Shown here piece by piece: positions 39,522-47,617 of a stretch of 64,000 nt of DNA. Made by a program: the position numbers and the translations under genes. The notes under the pieces are model-generated. The model worked only from the letters and a program-made list of their open reading frames with translations. It made no database searches and was not told where the DNA came from. The DNA lies in NCBI GenBank assembly GCA_938011325.1, contig CALLUD010000012.1, positions 62,001 through 126,000 of the forward strand, written 5' to 3'. The stretch is from an uncultured Spartobacteria bacterium (GTDB lineage: Bacteria > Verrucomicrobiota > Verrucomicrobiia > Chthoniobacterales > JAATET01). How positions within the stretch are numbered: the first letter of the stretch is position 1; each line of letters opens with the position of its first letter.

Positions 39522-41648
39522 TTATTCGAGCCACACGGGCATCGTGAACGCGCCATTGGCGGCGATGTCCCATACCTCGACGCGCGCCCACTTCTGACCT
39601 TTCAGGTCGACCGTGGCCTTGAACGTGTCGCTGCCGAATTCCGTGGTCGTCGTCAGCGGGATCCGCTCGCGCTGGATCCTGCTGCCATCGCCCGAGACCA
39701 CTTCGATGAAGGCGAGCGGAAACGTCCATTCCGCCGACACTTCCACGGGGACCGACGAGGACGCACCCAGTTTGAGCGTTTCTCCGCCCTGCTTTCCGCC
39801 GATCGTCACCTTGGGAATCAACACCTCACCGGTCGTCACGAAATACTTCCCTTCGCGCAACGCATCGAGCACCGGCGCCCAGCCGTCGCCAAACTTCGGC
39901 AGCTCGTCGAGCGGGAGGTAGTTGATGTTCATGTGCGCGTAGTTTTCGAACTCGGGATCGAATCGGAACACGTCAACCTCGCCGAGGATGTGCTTCCGAT
40001 AGCCCCAGTTGTTCATGTCGCTGAGCAGGTCGAGCACGCGCCAGCCGAGCGTGTCGCGCGAGAGGTCGGCCGGCATCGCCTTCCACGCGGCGCCGAAGAA
40101 GTGTGGTGATTTGAAAAACTCGGTCTCCTTGTAGTCGTCGGGGAAGCCGGTCGAGCCCTTCAACCGCGCATGGGCGGTCCACATCAGGCCGTTTTCCTTT
40201 TCCATCACCTTGAGGACATCGGCCGGACTGCCAACGCTGTAAACCGTGCCGATCCCCGGCACCTGCTGCTCGAACGGTGCGTTGCCGTGGCGGTTGAGCA
40301 CCCAGTAAACGGGTTTCGGGAAAAAGCTGAGCCAGTGCCCGCCGAGATGCACGTTTGGCTCCTCGCCCGGCAGCACGAGGAGGTTGTCGTCGGACAGCCG
40401 CGCGCACTCCTCGTGCATCGCCTTCAGCCACTGGAGACGCTTTTCGAGGTTCCAGTGCGGCGTGTCGCCAAAATGAAACTCGCCGAGGTGCACGATGTTC
40501 ACGCCGAGCCGATGGAACGACTTCACGAATCCCGGGGTTTCGAGTCCCTCGGGCACGCCGTCCGTCTTTTGCTCCTTGCGTTTCCGCAGCAGCTCCTCGG
40601 TGTGCTCGATGTGGTAGTGGCTCGTGAACGTCTTGTAGCCGGGAAGCGGCTTGTAGCTGTCGTGCCGCGTGTAGGTGGCGACGGATTGAATTGCGTCCTC
40701 ACCCGTTCCCGGGCTCAGCAAATAAAAGACGGCGAGATGCTGTTCGGTTCCGGGAGGGGCGTTGAACCACGGAACCCAGCGATCGTCGCCCTCCGGCGGC
40801 TGCCGGACGCCGAAACCATACCCCGGGGCCTTGCCGAGGAAGTTCGTGCCGCGCCAGACGAACTTGTAGTTCTCCGAGAAATCGAGCGGGTAGAAGTATT
40901 GATGCGGTGCGGGGAAGACAGCCACGGCGCCATTCTCGCTCTGCGCGGCGATCGTCCGGTAACGCACGGCAAGCGGCTCGGCATCGACCTCCTTTTCGAC
41001 CGGCTCGGATTGCGCTTCGTCGGTGCGATTGTCGATCCACGCCATCGTTTTCCAGGAGGGATCCTTCGCGATCAGGCCGGCGTCGTAGATGATGGCGCGG
41101 GCATCCTCCTTGGTGCTCATCACGGCTTCCGCGCGAACGAACGGGCTGCCGGGATAAAACGTGAACTGGAAGTTTCCGGAGAAGGGGCCTGCGGAAGTGC
41201 GGCCGACGGAGACAATCGTGCGGTTGCCTTCCGACCGGGCGAAAGCCTCGCCGCGCTCGAGTTGGACGAGGAAAGTCTCGTAGGGCCGCTTTCTCGGATT
41301 GTCGAAGAACGCCATCCAACCCTGGATGCGCGTGAGGTCGCGCGTGCCAACCGTGAGCAACGTCACAGGGTCGACGTTCTCGAGGACCGGCTTTGATTTG
41401 CCATCGACCGTCGCGGAGAATTCGCGGATGAGCGGAGTTTTCTCATCGAGGCTCAACGTCACCGAGCGGCTCGAGCCATCGCGAACCGGCCATTCCACGC
41501 GGATCAGCTCACCCTCCTGCGAAACGCGGATTTCCGAGCTGGCGTCGTATTTGGAGAGGTCGATGGATTCAGCCCGCGAGGGGGTGGCGGCCGCCGCGAG
41601 CAGAGTGAGGGAAAAAAGGGACCAGCGAAGGATTGGGGACGGTCGCAT
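39522..41648 (-). CDS. CehA/McbA-like metallohydrolase (PHP-type), exported
   Basis: A 708-aa protein with signal peptide (MRPSPILRWSLFSLTLLAAA). The N-terminal ~330 residues are beta-rich (VTLSLDEKTPLIREFSATVD, GGNFxF-like repeats). From about residue 345 comes a PHP-like metal domain: YKTFTSHYHIEHTEELLRKR gives H-x-H, and HLGEFHFGDTP, LPGEEPNVHLGGHWLSFF and GLMWTAHARLKG supply further Glu/His/Asp ligands. These match the CehA/McbA metallohydrolase layout, in which small molecules are hydrolysed by a metal centre. Substrate unknown. It converges with the GH127-like gene (3 bp apart), suggesting carbohydrate context. Homology call rests on the H-x-H and acidic motifs. Confidence 0.7.
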   Translation of the reverse strand: MRPSPILRWSLFSLTLLAAAATPSRAESIDLSKYDASSEIRVSQEGELIRVEWPVRDGSSRSVTLSLDEKTPLIREFSATVDGKSKPVLENVDPVTLLTVGTRDLTRIQGWMAFFDNPRKRPYETFLVQLERGEAFARSEGNRTIVSVGRTSAGPFSGNFQFTFYPGSPFVRAEAVMSTKEDARAIIYDAGLIAKDPSWKTMAWIDNRTDEAQSEPVEKEVDAEPLAVRYRTIAAQSENGAVAVFPAPHQYFYPLDFSENYKFVWRGTNFLGKAPGYGFGVRQPPEGDDRWVPWFNAPPGTEQHLAVFYLLSPGTGEDAIQSVATYTRHDSYKPLPGYKTFTSHYHIEHTEELLRKRKEQKTDGVPEGLETPGFVKSFHRLGVNIVHLGEFHFGDTPHWNLEKRLQWLKAMHEECARLSDDNLLVLPGEEPNVHLGGHWLSFFPKPVYWVLNRHGNAPFEQQVPGIGTVYSVGSPADVLKVMEKENGLMWTAHARLKGSTGFPDDYKETEFFKSPHFFGAAWKAMPADLSRDTLGWRVLDLLSDMNNWGYRKHILGEVDVFRFDPEFENYAHMNINYLPLDELPKFGDGWAPVLDALREGKYFVTTGEVLIPKVTIGGKQGGETLKLGASSSVPVEVSAEWTFPLAFIEVVSGDGSRIQRERIPLTTTTEFGSDTFKATVDLKGQKWARVEVWDIAANGAFTMPVWLE

Positions 41649-41690
41649 GCCAGAGGACTAGGCAGCGAGGTCTCTATTGGCAAGTTTCTC

Positions 41691-42038
41691 TCAATTGGCG
41701 GCCGGCCAGTGAACGGCGAGCCAGATCGTGGGATCGCCGGTTCGCGTCACGCGATGGCGTCTGTGCGCTTCAATCAGGAACGAGTCACCACGGCGGAGCG
41801 TGATCACTTCATTTGGAGCTTCAAGCGCGAGTTCGGCTTCGCCTTCCACGACGAGCACCCACTCGTGCCATGCCTGATCATACCAGAAGCCTTCGGGCGT
41901 GACGTCGCCGCGCGAAACAATGCGCTCGATGCGCACGCCATCGCGGTTTGCCAGATCGCGAAATTCCTCGCCGGCTCCCGGTGCGGGGAGGATTTCGAAA
42001 AGGTTCAGCGCGTCTCCAGCCATGCGCGGCATCTTCAT
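41691..42038 (-). CDS. Cupin domain protein
   Basis: A 115-aa single-domain cupin: IERIVSRGDVTPEGFWYDQA, WHEWVLVVEGEAELALEAPN and RRGDSFLIEAHRRHRVTRTG. The cupin 1 motif here has W-H-E-W and the second motif has HRRH, so a metal could still be bound with few ligands. It matches small cupins often found beside metabolic genes, possibly binding or isomerising a small metabolite. ATG at 42038 is used; an ATG at 42023 in frame is an alternative. It is divergent from rsmE with a 67-bp gap. No specific function can be assigned. Confidence 0.78.
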   Translation of the reverse strand: MKMPRMAGDALNLFEILPAPGAGEEFRDLANRDGVRIERIVSRGDVTPEGFWYDQAWHEWVLVVEGEAELALEAPNEVITLRRGDSFLIEAHRRHRVTRTGDPTIWLAVHWPAAN

Positions 42039-42105
42039 TTACGAACGCGAGCCGGACAAGACTGCGTCCTTTCCTCGAATGCGCCGGGGAAGTTAGGCTT
42101 TGCGG

Positions 42106-42852
42106 ATGCATCGTTTCTTTGTCGAACCGTCACAGCTTCTCACGGACCGCCTCGTTCTCTCGGGTCCCGAGGCGCACCACTGTCTCGGCGTTTTGCGACA
42201 TGAGGAGGGGGATCGGGTGGTTGTGTTCGACGGACAGGGCAACGAGGCGACCGCGCAGATCCTGTCCACGAACCGCCGCGAGGCGGAGCTGAGGATTCTT
42301 CATCGCGCGAAGTCGGCGCCGCTCGCCTGCCGCATCACCCTCGCGCAGGCGGTGCCGAAGGGGCGGAACATGGATCTCATCATCGAGAAGGCGGTCGAAC
42401 TCGGCGCGGCGGCGATTGCCCCGCTGCTCTCGGAGCGCACGGTGGTGCAGCTCGATTCCGCGGAAGCCCAGGCCAAGCAGGAGAAATGGCAGACCATCGC
42501 TCGTGAGGCGTGCAAGCAATGCGGACAGAACTGGCTTCCAAAAGTCTCGACGCCCGTTTCGCCGCGGGTGTTCTTCGAACAGCACAAGCCTTCGGGCCTG
42601 ATGCTCATCGGCTCGTTGCAGGCGGATTCGCGGCCCATCAAGCAGACGATTGCGGAGTATTCCGAACAGCACGGCCGGCCGAAGGAGGTTACCGTTTTCA
42701 TCGGCCCGGAGGGGGACTTCACGCCCGCGGAGTTGAGCCTCGCGAAGAGCCACGGCTGCCTGCCGGTGACGCTTGGCCCGATCATCCTGCGCACCGAGAC
42801 CGCGGCGATTTATTGTCTGAGCGTGCTCGGCCACGAGCTCTTTGCGGAATGA
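42106..42852 (+). CDS. rsmE: 16S rRNA (uracil1498-N3)-methyltransferase
   Basis: A 248-aa SPOUT-class enzyme from the ATG at 42106 (MHRFFVEP). The N-terminal PUA-like part has SGPEAHHCLGVLRHEEGD. The SPOUT fold carries the RsmE signature: ITLAQAVPKGRNMDLIIEKA, VELGAAAIAPLLSERTVVQL, AREACKQCGQNWLPKV, FIGPEGDFTPAELSLAKSHG and LGPIILRTETAAIYCLSVLG, the last two forming the SAM-binding knot. It methylates U1498 in 16S rRNA. Its stop overlaps the next gene's ATG (ATGA), so they are coupled. Confidence 0.94.
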   Translation: MHRFFVEPSQLLTDRLVLSGPEAHHCLGVLRHEEGDRVVVFDGQGNEATAQILSTNRREAELRILHRAKSAPLACRITLAQAVPKGRNMDLIIEKAVELGAAAIAPLLSERTVVQLDSAEAQAKQEKWQTIAREACKQCGQNWLPKVSTPVSPRVFFEQHKPSGLMLIGSLQADSRPIKQTIAEYSEQHGRPKEVTVFIGPEGDFTPAELSLAKSHGCLPVTLGPIILRTETAAIYCLSVLGHELFAE

Positions 42853-43265
42853 AAGCGCTCGCACTCGCGCTTCTCCTGTTGCCGTTCTGCCTTCGTGCGG
42901 AGGAGGGCTATCTGCCAAAGGTAAAAGTGACGCCGCTGGAAATGGCGGTGACGGATGCGGCCGGCCAGCCGATCAAGTATCCCGGGACGGATCAACCGGA
43001 AGTGCGCGCATTGATTGTCGAAATTCCGCCCGGGGCCCAGACCGGGTGGCACCGGCATCCATATCCCTGCTACGCCTACATGCTCGAGGGCGAGCTCGAG
43101 GTGGAGATCGAAGGGGGCCGCAAAAACCGGATCAAGGCGGGTGAGGCGTCCGTGGAGGTTGTGAATCTCTGGCACAACGGCACGAACGTCGGCGACAAGC
43201 CTGCGAAGCTGGTGCTGTTCGTTACCGGCGAGAGGGGCAAGCCGTTCACGACCCGCTCGGAGTAA
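42849..43265 (+). CDS. Exported cupin-domain protein
   Basis: A 138-aa protein with signal peptide MKALALALLLLPFCLRAEEG; the start overlaps the rsmE stop by 4 bp. The cupin fold shows VEIPPGAQTGWHRHPYPCYA (His-x-His and the following polar residue), YMLEGELEVEIEGGRKNRIK, AGEASVEVVNLWHNGTNVG and LVLFVTGERGKPFTT. This HWRHPxPxxxYVLEGEL type occurs in periplasmic cupins that bind small acids, metals or quinones; it may act as a sensor or dioxygenase. The exact function is unassigned. It is probably a passenger in the rsmE transcript. Confidence 0.8.
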   Translation: MKALALALLLLPFCLRAEEGYLPKVKVTPLEMAVTDAAGQPIKYPGTDQPEVRALIVEIPPGAQTGWHRHPYPCYAYMLEGELEVEIEGGRKNRIKAGEASVEVVNLWHNGTNVGDKPAKLVLFVTGERGKPFTTRSE

Positions 43266-43340
43266 CGCCGCAATCGCGCAGCGTTGAACGCGCGGGCGGG
43301 TGCCCGTGTCGAAGACCGGTGAAGTTCAATTCACGAAGTC

Positions 43341-44210
43341 ATGAAAATGAAATCGCTGAAATTTGAATGGAGCCAGTTGAACCGCCGCGGGAAGCTCCTG
43401 CTGGCCGGTGGCGCGGCAGTCGTCTTTCTCGGGCTTGCGTTGTCGACCGGAATTGGTGCCGCAGACCCGCCCGCGGCTGATTCGAAGCCCACCGCCGCAG
43501 TCAGCAACGCGAAGGTGGAAATGACGGAGAACGCGGAGAGTTACGTCGTGTCGATCGATGCGCCGCGTGACCAGCAGTCCCGGATGACGATTCGCATGGA
43601 CGGCAACAGCCTCCTGATTGGCTCGTCGGCCACGCCGGGCGGCGTTCGATTCGAGCAAAGCTTGCGGCTTCCAGACGCCGACACGTCCAAGACTCCGACC
43701 TTCGACCAGCAGGGCAGCAGGCTTGTCGTCACGGTGCCGAAGGGGACGCCGAGGAAGAATGCCGCGCCCACGATTGGGCCGTCGCCGTCGCTCCTGACGT
43801 CCAGCGCCGAATCCTGGATGCAGCATGTGATGGGTCAGTTCCAGCAAATGCAGCGGCGCATGGACCAAATGATGCATCACGCGATGAGCAACTTTGGGCA
43901 GGCGGATCCCTTCGCGGACTTCAGCAGCTTCGCGAGCATGCCCGGGCTGACTGGCGTGAACATCGAGGATGAGGGGAACCAGTATGTGGTTCGCGCCAGT
44001 TTGCCGGGAGAGGCGCTGGAAAACGTGGAGGTGACCGTGGACAACGAGCGCGTGCTCAAGATCACGGCGAAGAACGAGTCGAGCGGCGCGAATCGCTATC
44101 ACTCTTCGAACTTCACGCAGGTGGTCACGCTGCCCGGTCCGGTGCAGTCGGACAAGATGCAGCTAGACCGGAAGGACGGCGGGCTGTTGATCAAGCTGCC
44201 GAAGGCTTGA
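43341..44210 (+). CDS. Membrane/exported protein with two alpha-crystallin-like (Hsp20) domains
   Basis: A 289-aa protein. A basic start then a hydrophobic segment (GKLLLAGGAAVVFLGLALST) suggests an uncleaved membrane anchor. Residues ~55-135 form a first Hsp20-like beta-sandwich (SYVVSIDAPRDQQSRMTIRM, GGVRFEQSLRLPDADTSKTP, RLVVTVPKG). A Met/Gln/His-rich linker (QHVMGQFQQMQRRMDQMMHH) connects to a second at 210-289 (GNQYVVRASLPGEALENVEV, FTQVVTLPGPVQSDKMQLDR, KDGGLLIKLPKA). Both carry the sHSP pattern of a PxxLP turn. Two such domains plus an anchor are unusual for a small heat-shock protein. Likely chaperone-like activity at the envelope. A terminator follows. Confidence 0.8.
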   Translation: MKMKSLKFEWSQLNRRGKLLLAGGAAVVFLGLALSTGIGAADPPAADSKPTAAVSNAKVEMTENAESYVVSIDAPRDQQSRMTIRMDGNSLLIGSSATPGGVRFEQSLRLPDADTSKTPTFDQQGSRLVVTVPKGTPRKNAAPTIGPSPSLLTSSAESWMQHVMGQFQQMQRRMDQMMHHAMSNFGQADPFADFSSFASMPGLTGVNIEDEGNQYVVRASLPGEALENVEVTVDNERVLKITAKNESSGANRYHSSNFTQVVTLPGPVQSDKMQLDRKDGGLLIKLPKA

Positions 44211-44221
44211 GCGCCATGCAG

Positions 44222-44257
44222 AGGCGGCTCTCGACGCGGGAGCCGCCTGCTGTTTTT
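44222..44257 (+). terminator. Rho-independent terminator of the two-domain Hsp20 gene
   Basis: AGGCGGCTC (44222-44230) pairs with GAGCCGCCT (44240-44248) with a 9-nt loop and is followed by GCTGTTTTT. It lies 11 bp after the stop codon. Confidence 0.75.
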
Positions 44258-44273
44258 GTGAAAGGGCAAAACC

Positions 44274-44894
44274 CTATCGGGAATTCCAGATTCCAATCAT
44301 CTCGTCGACGGTGACGAGATGGCCCCAGATGCCGCCTTCCTGCTCGACCATGCGTTCGCAGGCGCGGCGGATTTCCGGATCGAACGTCGAAATTGCATCC
44401 CGCACGTAGTAGCAGTCGAATCCGCGGTCGGTGGCCTCACGCAATGTCGTGTGCACGCACACGTCCGCCGTGACCCCGGCAAGGGCAAGCTTTTTCACAC
44501 CGGCATTTTTCAGGATCGATTCAAGGTCCGAGCGGGCGAAGGCACCGTAGGTGTTTTTGTCCATCACGTGTTCGCCGGGCAGAGGAGCCAGCTCGTCGAT
44601 AATGTCCTGTCCGTATTCGCCGCGAATCATGAGCCGTCCCATCGGGCCGGGGCTTCCGTATTCGGCGCCGGCGGCCTTGGACCGCTCGAGACGCTCCGGC
44701 CAGAGATCGGAGAGGTCGCACGCGTAACCCTCGCGGGTGTGAACGATGAAGACGCCGGCCGCGCGTGCGGCTTCGAGCAGACGGCGTGCATGCGGGAGAA
44801 TCGGCGTGACCCAGTCCAGCCCGCCGCAGCGGTCGCTGTAGCCGCCGGGCGCGCAAAAGTCGCGCTGAAAATCGATCATGAGAAGGCCGAACAT
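44274..44894 (-). CDS. Isochorismatase-family cysteine hydrolase
   Basis: A 206-aa enzyme from the ATG at 44894 (MFGLLMIDFQRDFCAPGGYS). The Asp of DFQRDF, a Lys in VMDKNTYGAF and the nucleophilic Cys in ALAGVTADVCVHTTLREATD form the catalytic triad. These hydrolases cut amide or ureide bonds; RutB, nicotinamidase, biuret hydrolase and isochorismatase all share the fold. The residues IRGEYGQDIIDELAPLPGEH followed by KNTYGAFARSDLESIL are typical of members encoded beside NitT/TauT importers. The ABC genes begin 49 bp upstream on the same strand, so it likely hydrolyses the imported compound. The true substrate is unknown. Confidence 0.85.
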   Translation of the reverse strand: MFGLLMIDFQRDFCAPGGYSDRCGGLDWVTPILPHARRLLEAARAAGVFIVHTREGYACDLSDLWPERLERSKAAGAEYGSPGPMGRLMIRGEYGQDIIDELAPLPGEHVMDKNTYGAFARSDLESILKNAGVKKLALAGVTADVCVHTTLREATDRGFDCYYVRDAISTFDPEIRRACERMVEQEGGIWGHLVTVDEMIGIWNSR

Positions 44895-44943
44895 GAGGAA
44901 TCGAGGGGAGTGGGCGGTGCATGGCGCACCCCCCGTTTGGAAT

Positions 44944-45879
44944 TCAGGGGAGATACCCGGTGTTGATGAGGGTTTTGACGTCCACATCCTTTTGGATGGA
45001 GCCCTGGTTTCTGAAGAACTTCGCCAGCTCACCGGCGACGGTCGGAATGTTCTCCGCCATCTGCGCCTTGCTTTCGGCGGCGTCGTAGAGTGTCACCTTC
45101 GTGAGCATGTCCTCGATCTCGGCGGCGGGGAGTTCCACAACCGGAGAGATAATCTCGGCTGCTTCCTTCGGGTTGGCTTTTACCCACTTCGTGGCTTCGT
45201 TCAGCACCTTCAGGAAGGCCTTCGTGGCATTGGCCTTCGATGTGTCGGTGGTGATTGCGACGCAGTCGAGGAGAACGTTAGGTGCGTTGGCCGTGCTGTA
45301 GAGGACGTTTGAGCCAGCGCCGGAGAGCTGGGTGATCCAAGGTTCCCACGTCACGGCGGCGTCGACGCCGCCGGCCTTCAGCGCGGCGCCTGCAGCGTCG
45401 GGATCCATGTTGACCACCTCGATGTCGGCTTCGGTCATGCCGGCGGATTCCAGTGCCTTGACGAGGAGCACCTCATTGCATTCGCCAACGGTCACAGCGA
45501 CCTTTTTGCCTGCGAGGTCTTTCACGGATTTCACCGACTCGGCTACAACGACGGCGTCCGCACCGGCGGAGGTGTCGATGAGGCCGACGACCTCGAGCTT
45601 GCCGGGCGACTCGGCGGATTTCAGGACGACGGCGTCGAGCGTGGTGAGGTGTGCGTCGAGATCGCCGGTGAGGAGCGGGACGAGGCCCTCGCCGGGGGCG
45701 TTGAACGACTTCGCCTCGATGTCGAGGCCGGCGTCCTTGAACATTCCCTTCTCCTGCGCCACGAAGAAGGCGATGAACCCGATCCAGTTGTTGAAGCCGA
45801 CCCGATACGGCTCGGCCTGGACGGTGCTGGCGAAGGCGACCCCGAGGGCCGCGACGATGGCGGTAATGGTGGCTTTCAT
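44944..45879 (-). CDS. NitT/TauT-type ABC transporter substrate-binding protein
   Basis: A 311-aa periplasmic binding protein with signal peptide MKATITAIVAALGVAFAST. The mature start PYRVGFNNWIGFIAFFVAQE matches nitrate/sulfonate/taurine binding proteins. DAHLTTLDAVVLKSAESPGK and DAAVTWEPWITQLSGAGSNV line the ligand cleft. It captures the substrate and delivers it to the permease. The NMT1-like fold is shared by thiamine-precursor, aromatic and sulfonate importers, so the ligand is not decided. Its start overlaps the ATPase stop by 4 bp (ATGA), and the cysteine hydrolase follows downstream. Confidence 0.88.
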   Translation of the reverse strand: MKATITAIVAALGVAFASTVQAEPYRVGFNNWIGFIAFFVAQEKGMFKDAGLDIEAKSFNAPGEGLVPLLTGDLDAHLTTLDAVVLKSAESPGKLEVVGLIDTSAGADAVVVAESVKSVKDLAGKKVAVTVGECNEVLLVKALESAGMTEADIEVVNMDPDAAGAALKAGGVDAAVTWEPWITQLSGAGSNVLYSTANAPNVLLDCVAITTDTSKANATKAFLKVLNEATKWVKANPKEAAEIISPVVELPAAEIEDMLTKVTLYDAAESKAQMAENIPTVAGELAKFFRNQGSIQKDVDVKTLINTGYLP

Positions 45880-46730
45880 GTGTTGTTTGCGGTGTTGGTG
45901 TGAGGCTCGCCTTTAAGGCGGGCGAGAATGGCATGGCGGTCGAACCCGGTGCGGCTGCCGCCGTGGAGCAGATCAAGGAGGTGGCGCTTGAGGCGCAGGA
46001 ACTCGGGCTCGAGCTTGATGTCGAGGGTGCGGTCGTCGGGAAACGGGATGGCGATTTCCTCGATGAGCCGCCCGGGGTGTGCGGAAAAGACAAGCACGCG
46101 CGTGGAGAGGTAAAGCGCCTCCTCGATGTCGTGCGTGACGAAAACGATCGTGGTCCTCTCGTGCAGGCGCAGCAATACCATCAGCTCCTGCATTTCCTCG
46201 CGCGTCTGGGCATCGAGCGCACCGAACGGCTCGTCCATCAAGAGAATGCGCGGCCGGTTCGCCAGGGCGCGCGCGATGGCGACGCGTTGCTTCATGCCGC
46301 CGGAGAGTTGACGCGGGAGACTGTCGGCGAATCGCTCCAGCCCCATGATTTCGAGGAGATGGTCGACATAGGCGGAGTCTCGCAGGATTTCGCCGACTGG
46401 CCGCGTGTAGTCGATGTTTGCCCGAAGCTGATGCGAGAAGCGCACGTTCTCCCGCACGGTGAGCCACGGAAAAAGCGTGTAGTTTTGGAAGACCATGCCG
46501 CGTTCGCGTCCCGGATGTCGCAGCACGCGCCCGTCGAGCGAGACGGTGCCCGATGTGGGTTCCTCAAGGCCGGCCGCGATGTAAAGAAGTGTGCTTTTGC
46601 CGCAGCCCGACGGACCAATGAGCGAGACGAACTCGCCCGGTTCGACCGAGAAGCTCGTGGGCTTCAGCGCCTCGATCGTTTTGCGGCCGGAGCGGTAGGT
46701 CTTGGAGATGTCGGTGAGGACGAAGCTCAT
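45876..46730 (-). CDS. NitT/TauT-type ABC transporter ATP-binding protein
   Basis: A 284-aa ATPase for the importer. Walker A SLIGPSGCGKSTLLYIAAGL, Q-loop VFQNYTLFPWLTVRENV, signature LSGGMKQRVAIARALANRPR, Walker B ILLMDEPFGALDAQTREEMQ and H-loop VTHDIEEALYLSTRV are all intact, and the C-terminal extension (~235-284) is longer than in the smallest members. It is coupled by 4-bp overlaps to both neighbours: the permease gene upstream and the binding-protein gene downstream. It energises uptake of the same unknown ligand. Confidence 0.92.
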   Translation of the reverse strand: MSFVLTDISKTYRSGRKTIEALKPTSFSVEPGEFVSLIGPSGCGKSTLLYIAAGLEEPTSGTVSLDGRVLRHPGRERGMVFQNYTLFPWLTVRENVRFSHQLRANIDYTRPVGEILRDSAYVDHLLEIMGLERFADSLPRQLSGGMKQRVAIARALANRPRILLMDEPFGALDAQTREEMQELMVLLRLHERTTIVFVTHDIEEALYLSTRVLVFSAHPGRLIEEIAIPFPDDRTLDIKLEPEFLRLKRHLLDLLHGGSRTGFDRHAILARLKGEPHTNTANNT

Positions 46731-47566
46731 TGCCAGCGGAAGAGGAGGCGATGTGCGAGCCGGAAGAGGACGTCCATCACAAGGCCGACGACGCCGAGCA
46801 CGATGAGGTAGACGAAAATCTTATCGGTGAGCAGGAACCGCTGGTATTTGAGGATGCGGAACCCCATGCCTTCGTTGGCCGCCACGAGCTCGGCGACGAT
46901 GAGCCACGTCCACGCCCAGCCCTGGCAGAGCCGCATTGCGTCGAAGATGCCCGGCGCTGCGGCGGGAAACAGGACCTTTGTGACCGCCTCGTCCCAATGT
47001 CCACCGAGCGTGTAACAGGCCTGCACGAGGTCGTTCGGGACGCGGCGGATTTCATCCGACACCATGAGGAGCAGCTGAAACACGGTGCCCAGGAAGATCA
47101 GCATGATCTTGGGCGCTTCCCCGATGCCGAAGAGCACGATGAGAAGCGGAATGAGCGCGGGCACCGGCACGTAGCGGATGAATTCCGATACTGGTTGAAG
47201 GAGCTTTTCAAAGATGGGGAGTGCACCCATCAGAACGCCAAGCGGCACGGCGACCAACGTGGCGAGCACGAACGCCAGGGCGACGCGCGTGAAGCTGGCG
47301 CCGAGATCGGTGAACAATGTGGTGCGATCGCGCACCGAATCCGGGGAGCTGCCGGTGTAGTGTATGGCGGATTTCCACACCGCCTCCGGTGAGGGAAAGA
47401 GCACGCTGCGGCCGGCTCCGGCGTAATGGTTGCTGGCGAGCTGCCACGTGAGGAGCAGCAGACCAAAGCCGACGGCAATCGCGAGCCAGGGAATCGCCGT
47501 CGGTAAAGGCGCGCGAGGACGAAGCACCCCAATCGCAGTTTGCCAAAGGGAAGTTCCGGTGCCCAT
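46727..47566 (-). CDS. NitT/TauT-type ABC transporter permease
   Basis: A 279-aa membrane protein of the SsuC/TauC/NrtB type with about six transmembrane segments (PWLAIAVGFGLLLLTWQLAS, ALAFVLATLVAVPLGVLMGA, FVYLIVLGVVGLVMDVLFRL). The conserved core includes YVPVPALIPLLIVLFGIGEA and the EAA-like coupling loop VLFPAAAPGIFDAMRLCQGW. It forms the translocation channel. The gene is the first of the importer operon, starting ~50 bp downstream of the regulator's stop on the same strand. Confidence 0.9.
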   Translation of the reverse strand: MGTGTSLWQTAIGVLRPRAPLPTAIPWLAIAVGFGLLLLTWQLASNHYAGAGRSVLFPSPEAVWKSAIHYTGSSPDSVRDRTTLFTDLGASFTRVALAFVLATLVAVPLGVLMGALPIFEKLLQPVSEFIRYVPVPALIPLLIVLFGIGEAPKIMLIFLGTVFQLLLMVSDEIRRVPNDLVQACYTLGGHWDEAVTKVLFPAAAPGIFDAMRLCQGWAWTWLIVAELVAANEGMGFRILKYQRFLLTDKIFVYLIVLGVVGLVMDVLFRLAHRLLFRWQ

Positions 47567-47617
47567 CGATGTGCAACTTCAGGAATTCTCCAGACGTGTG
47601 GAAATAGGTCTTCGGAC

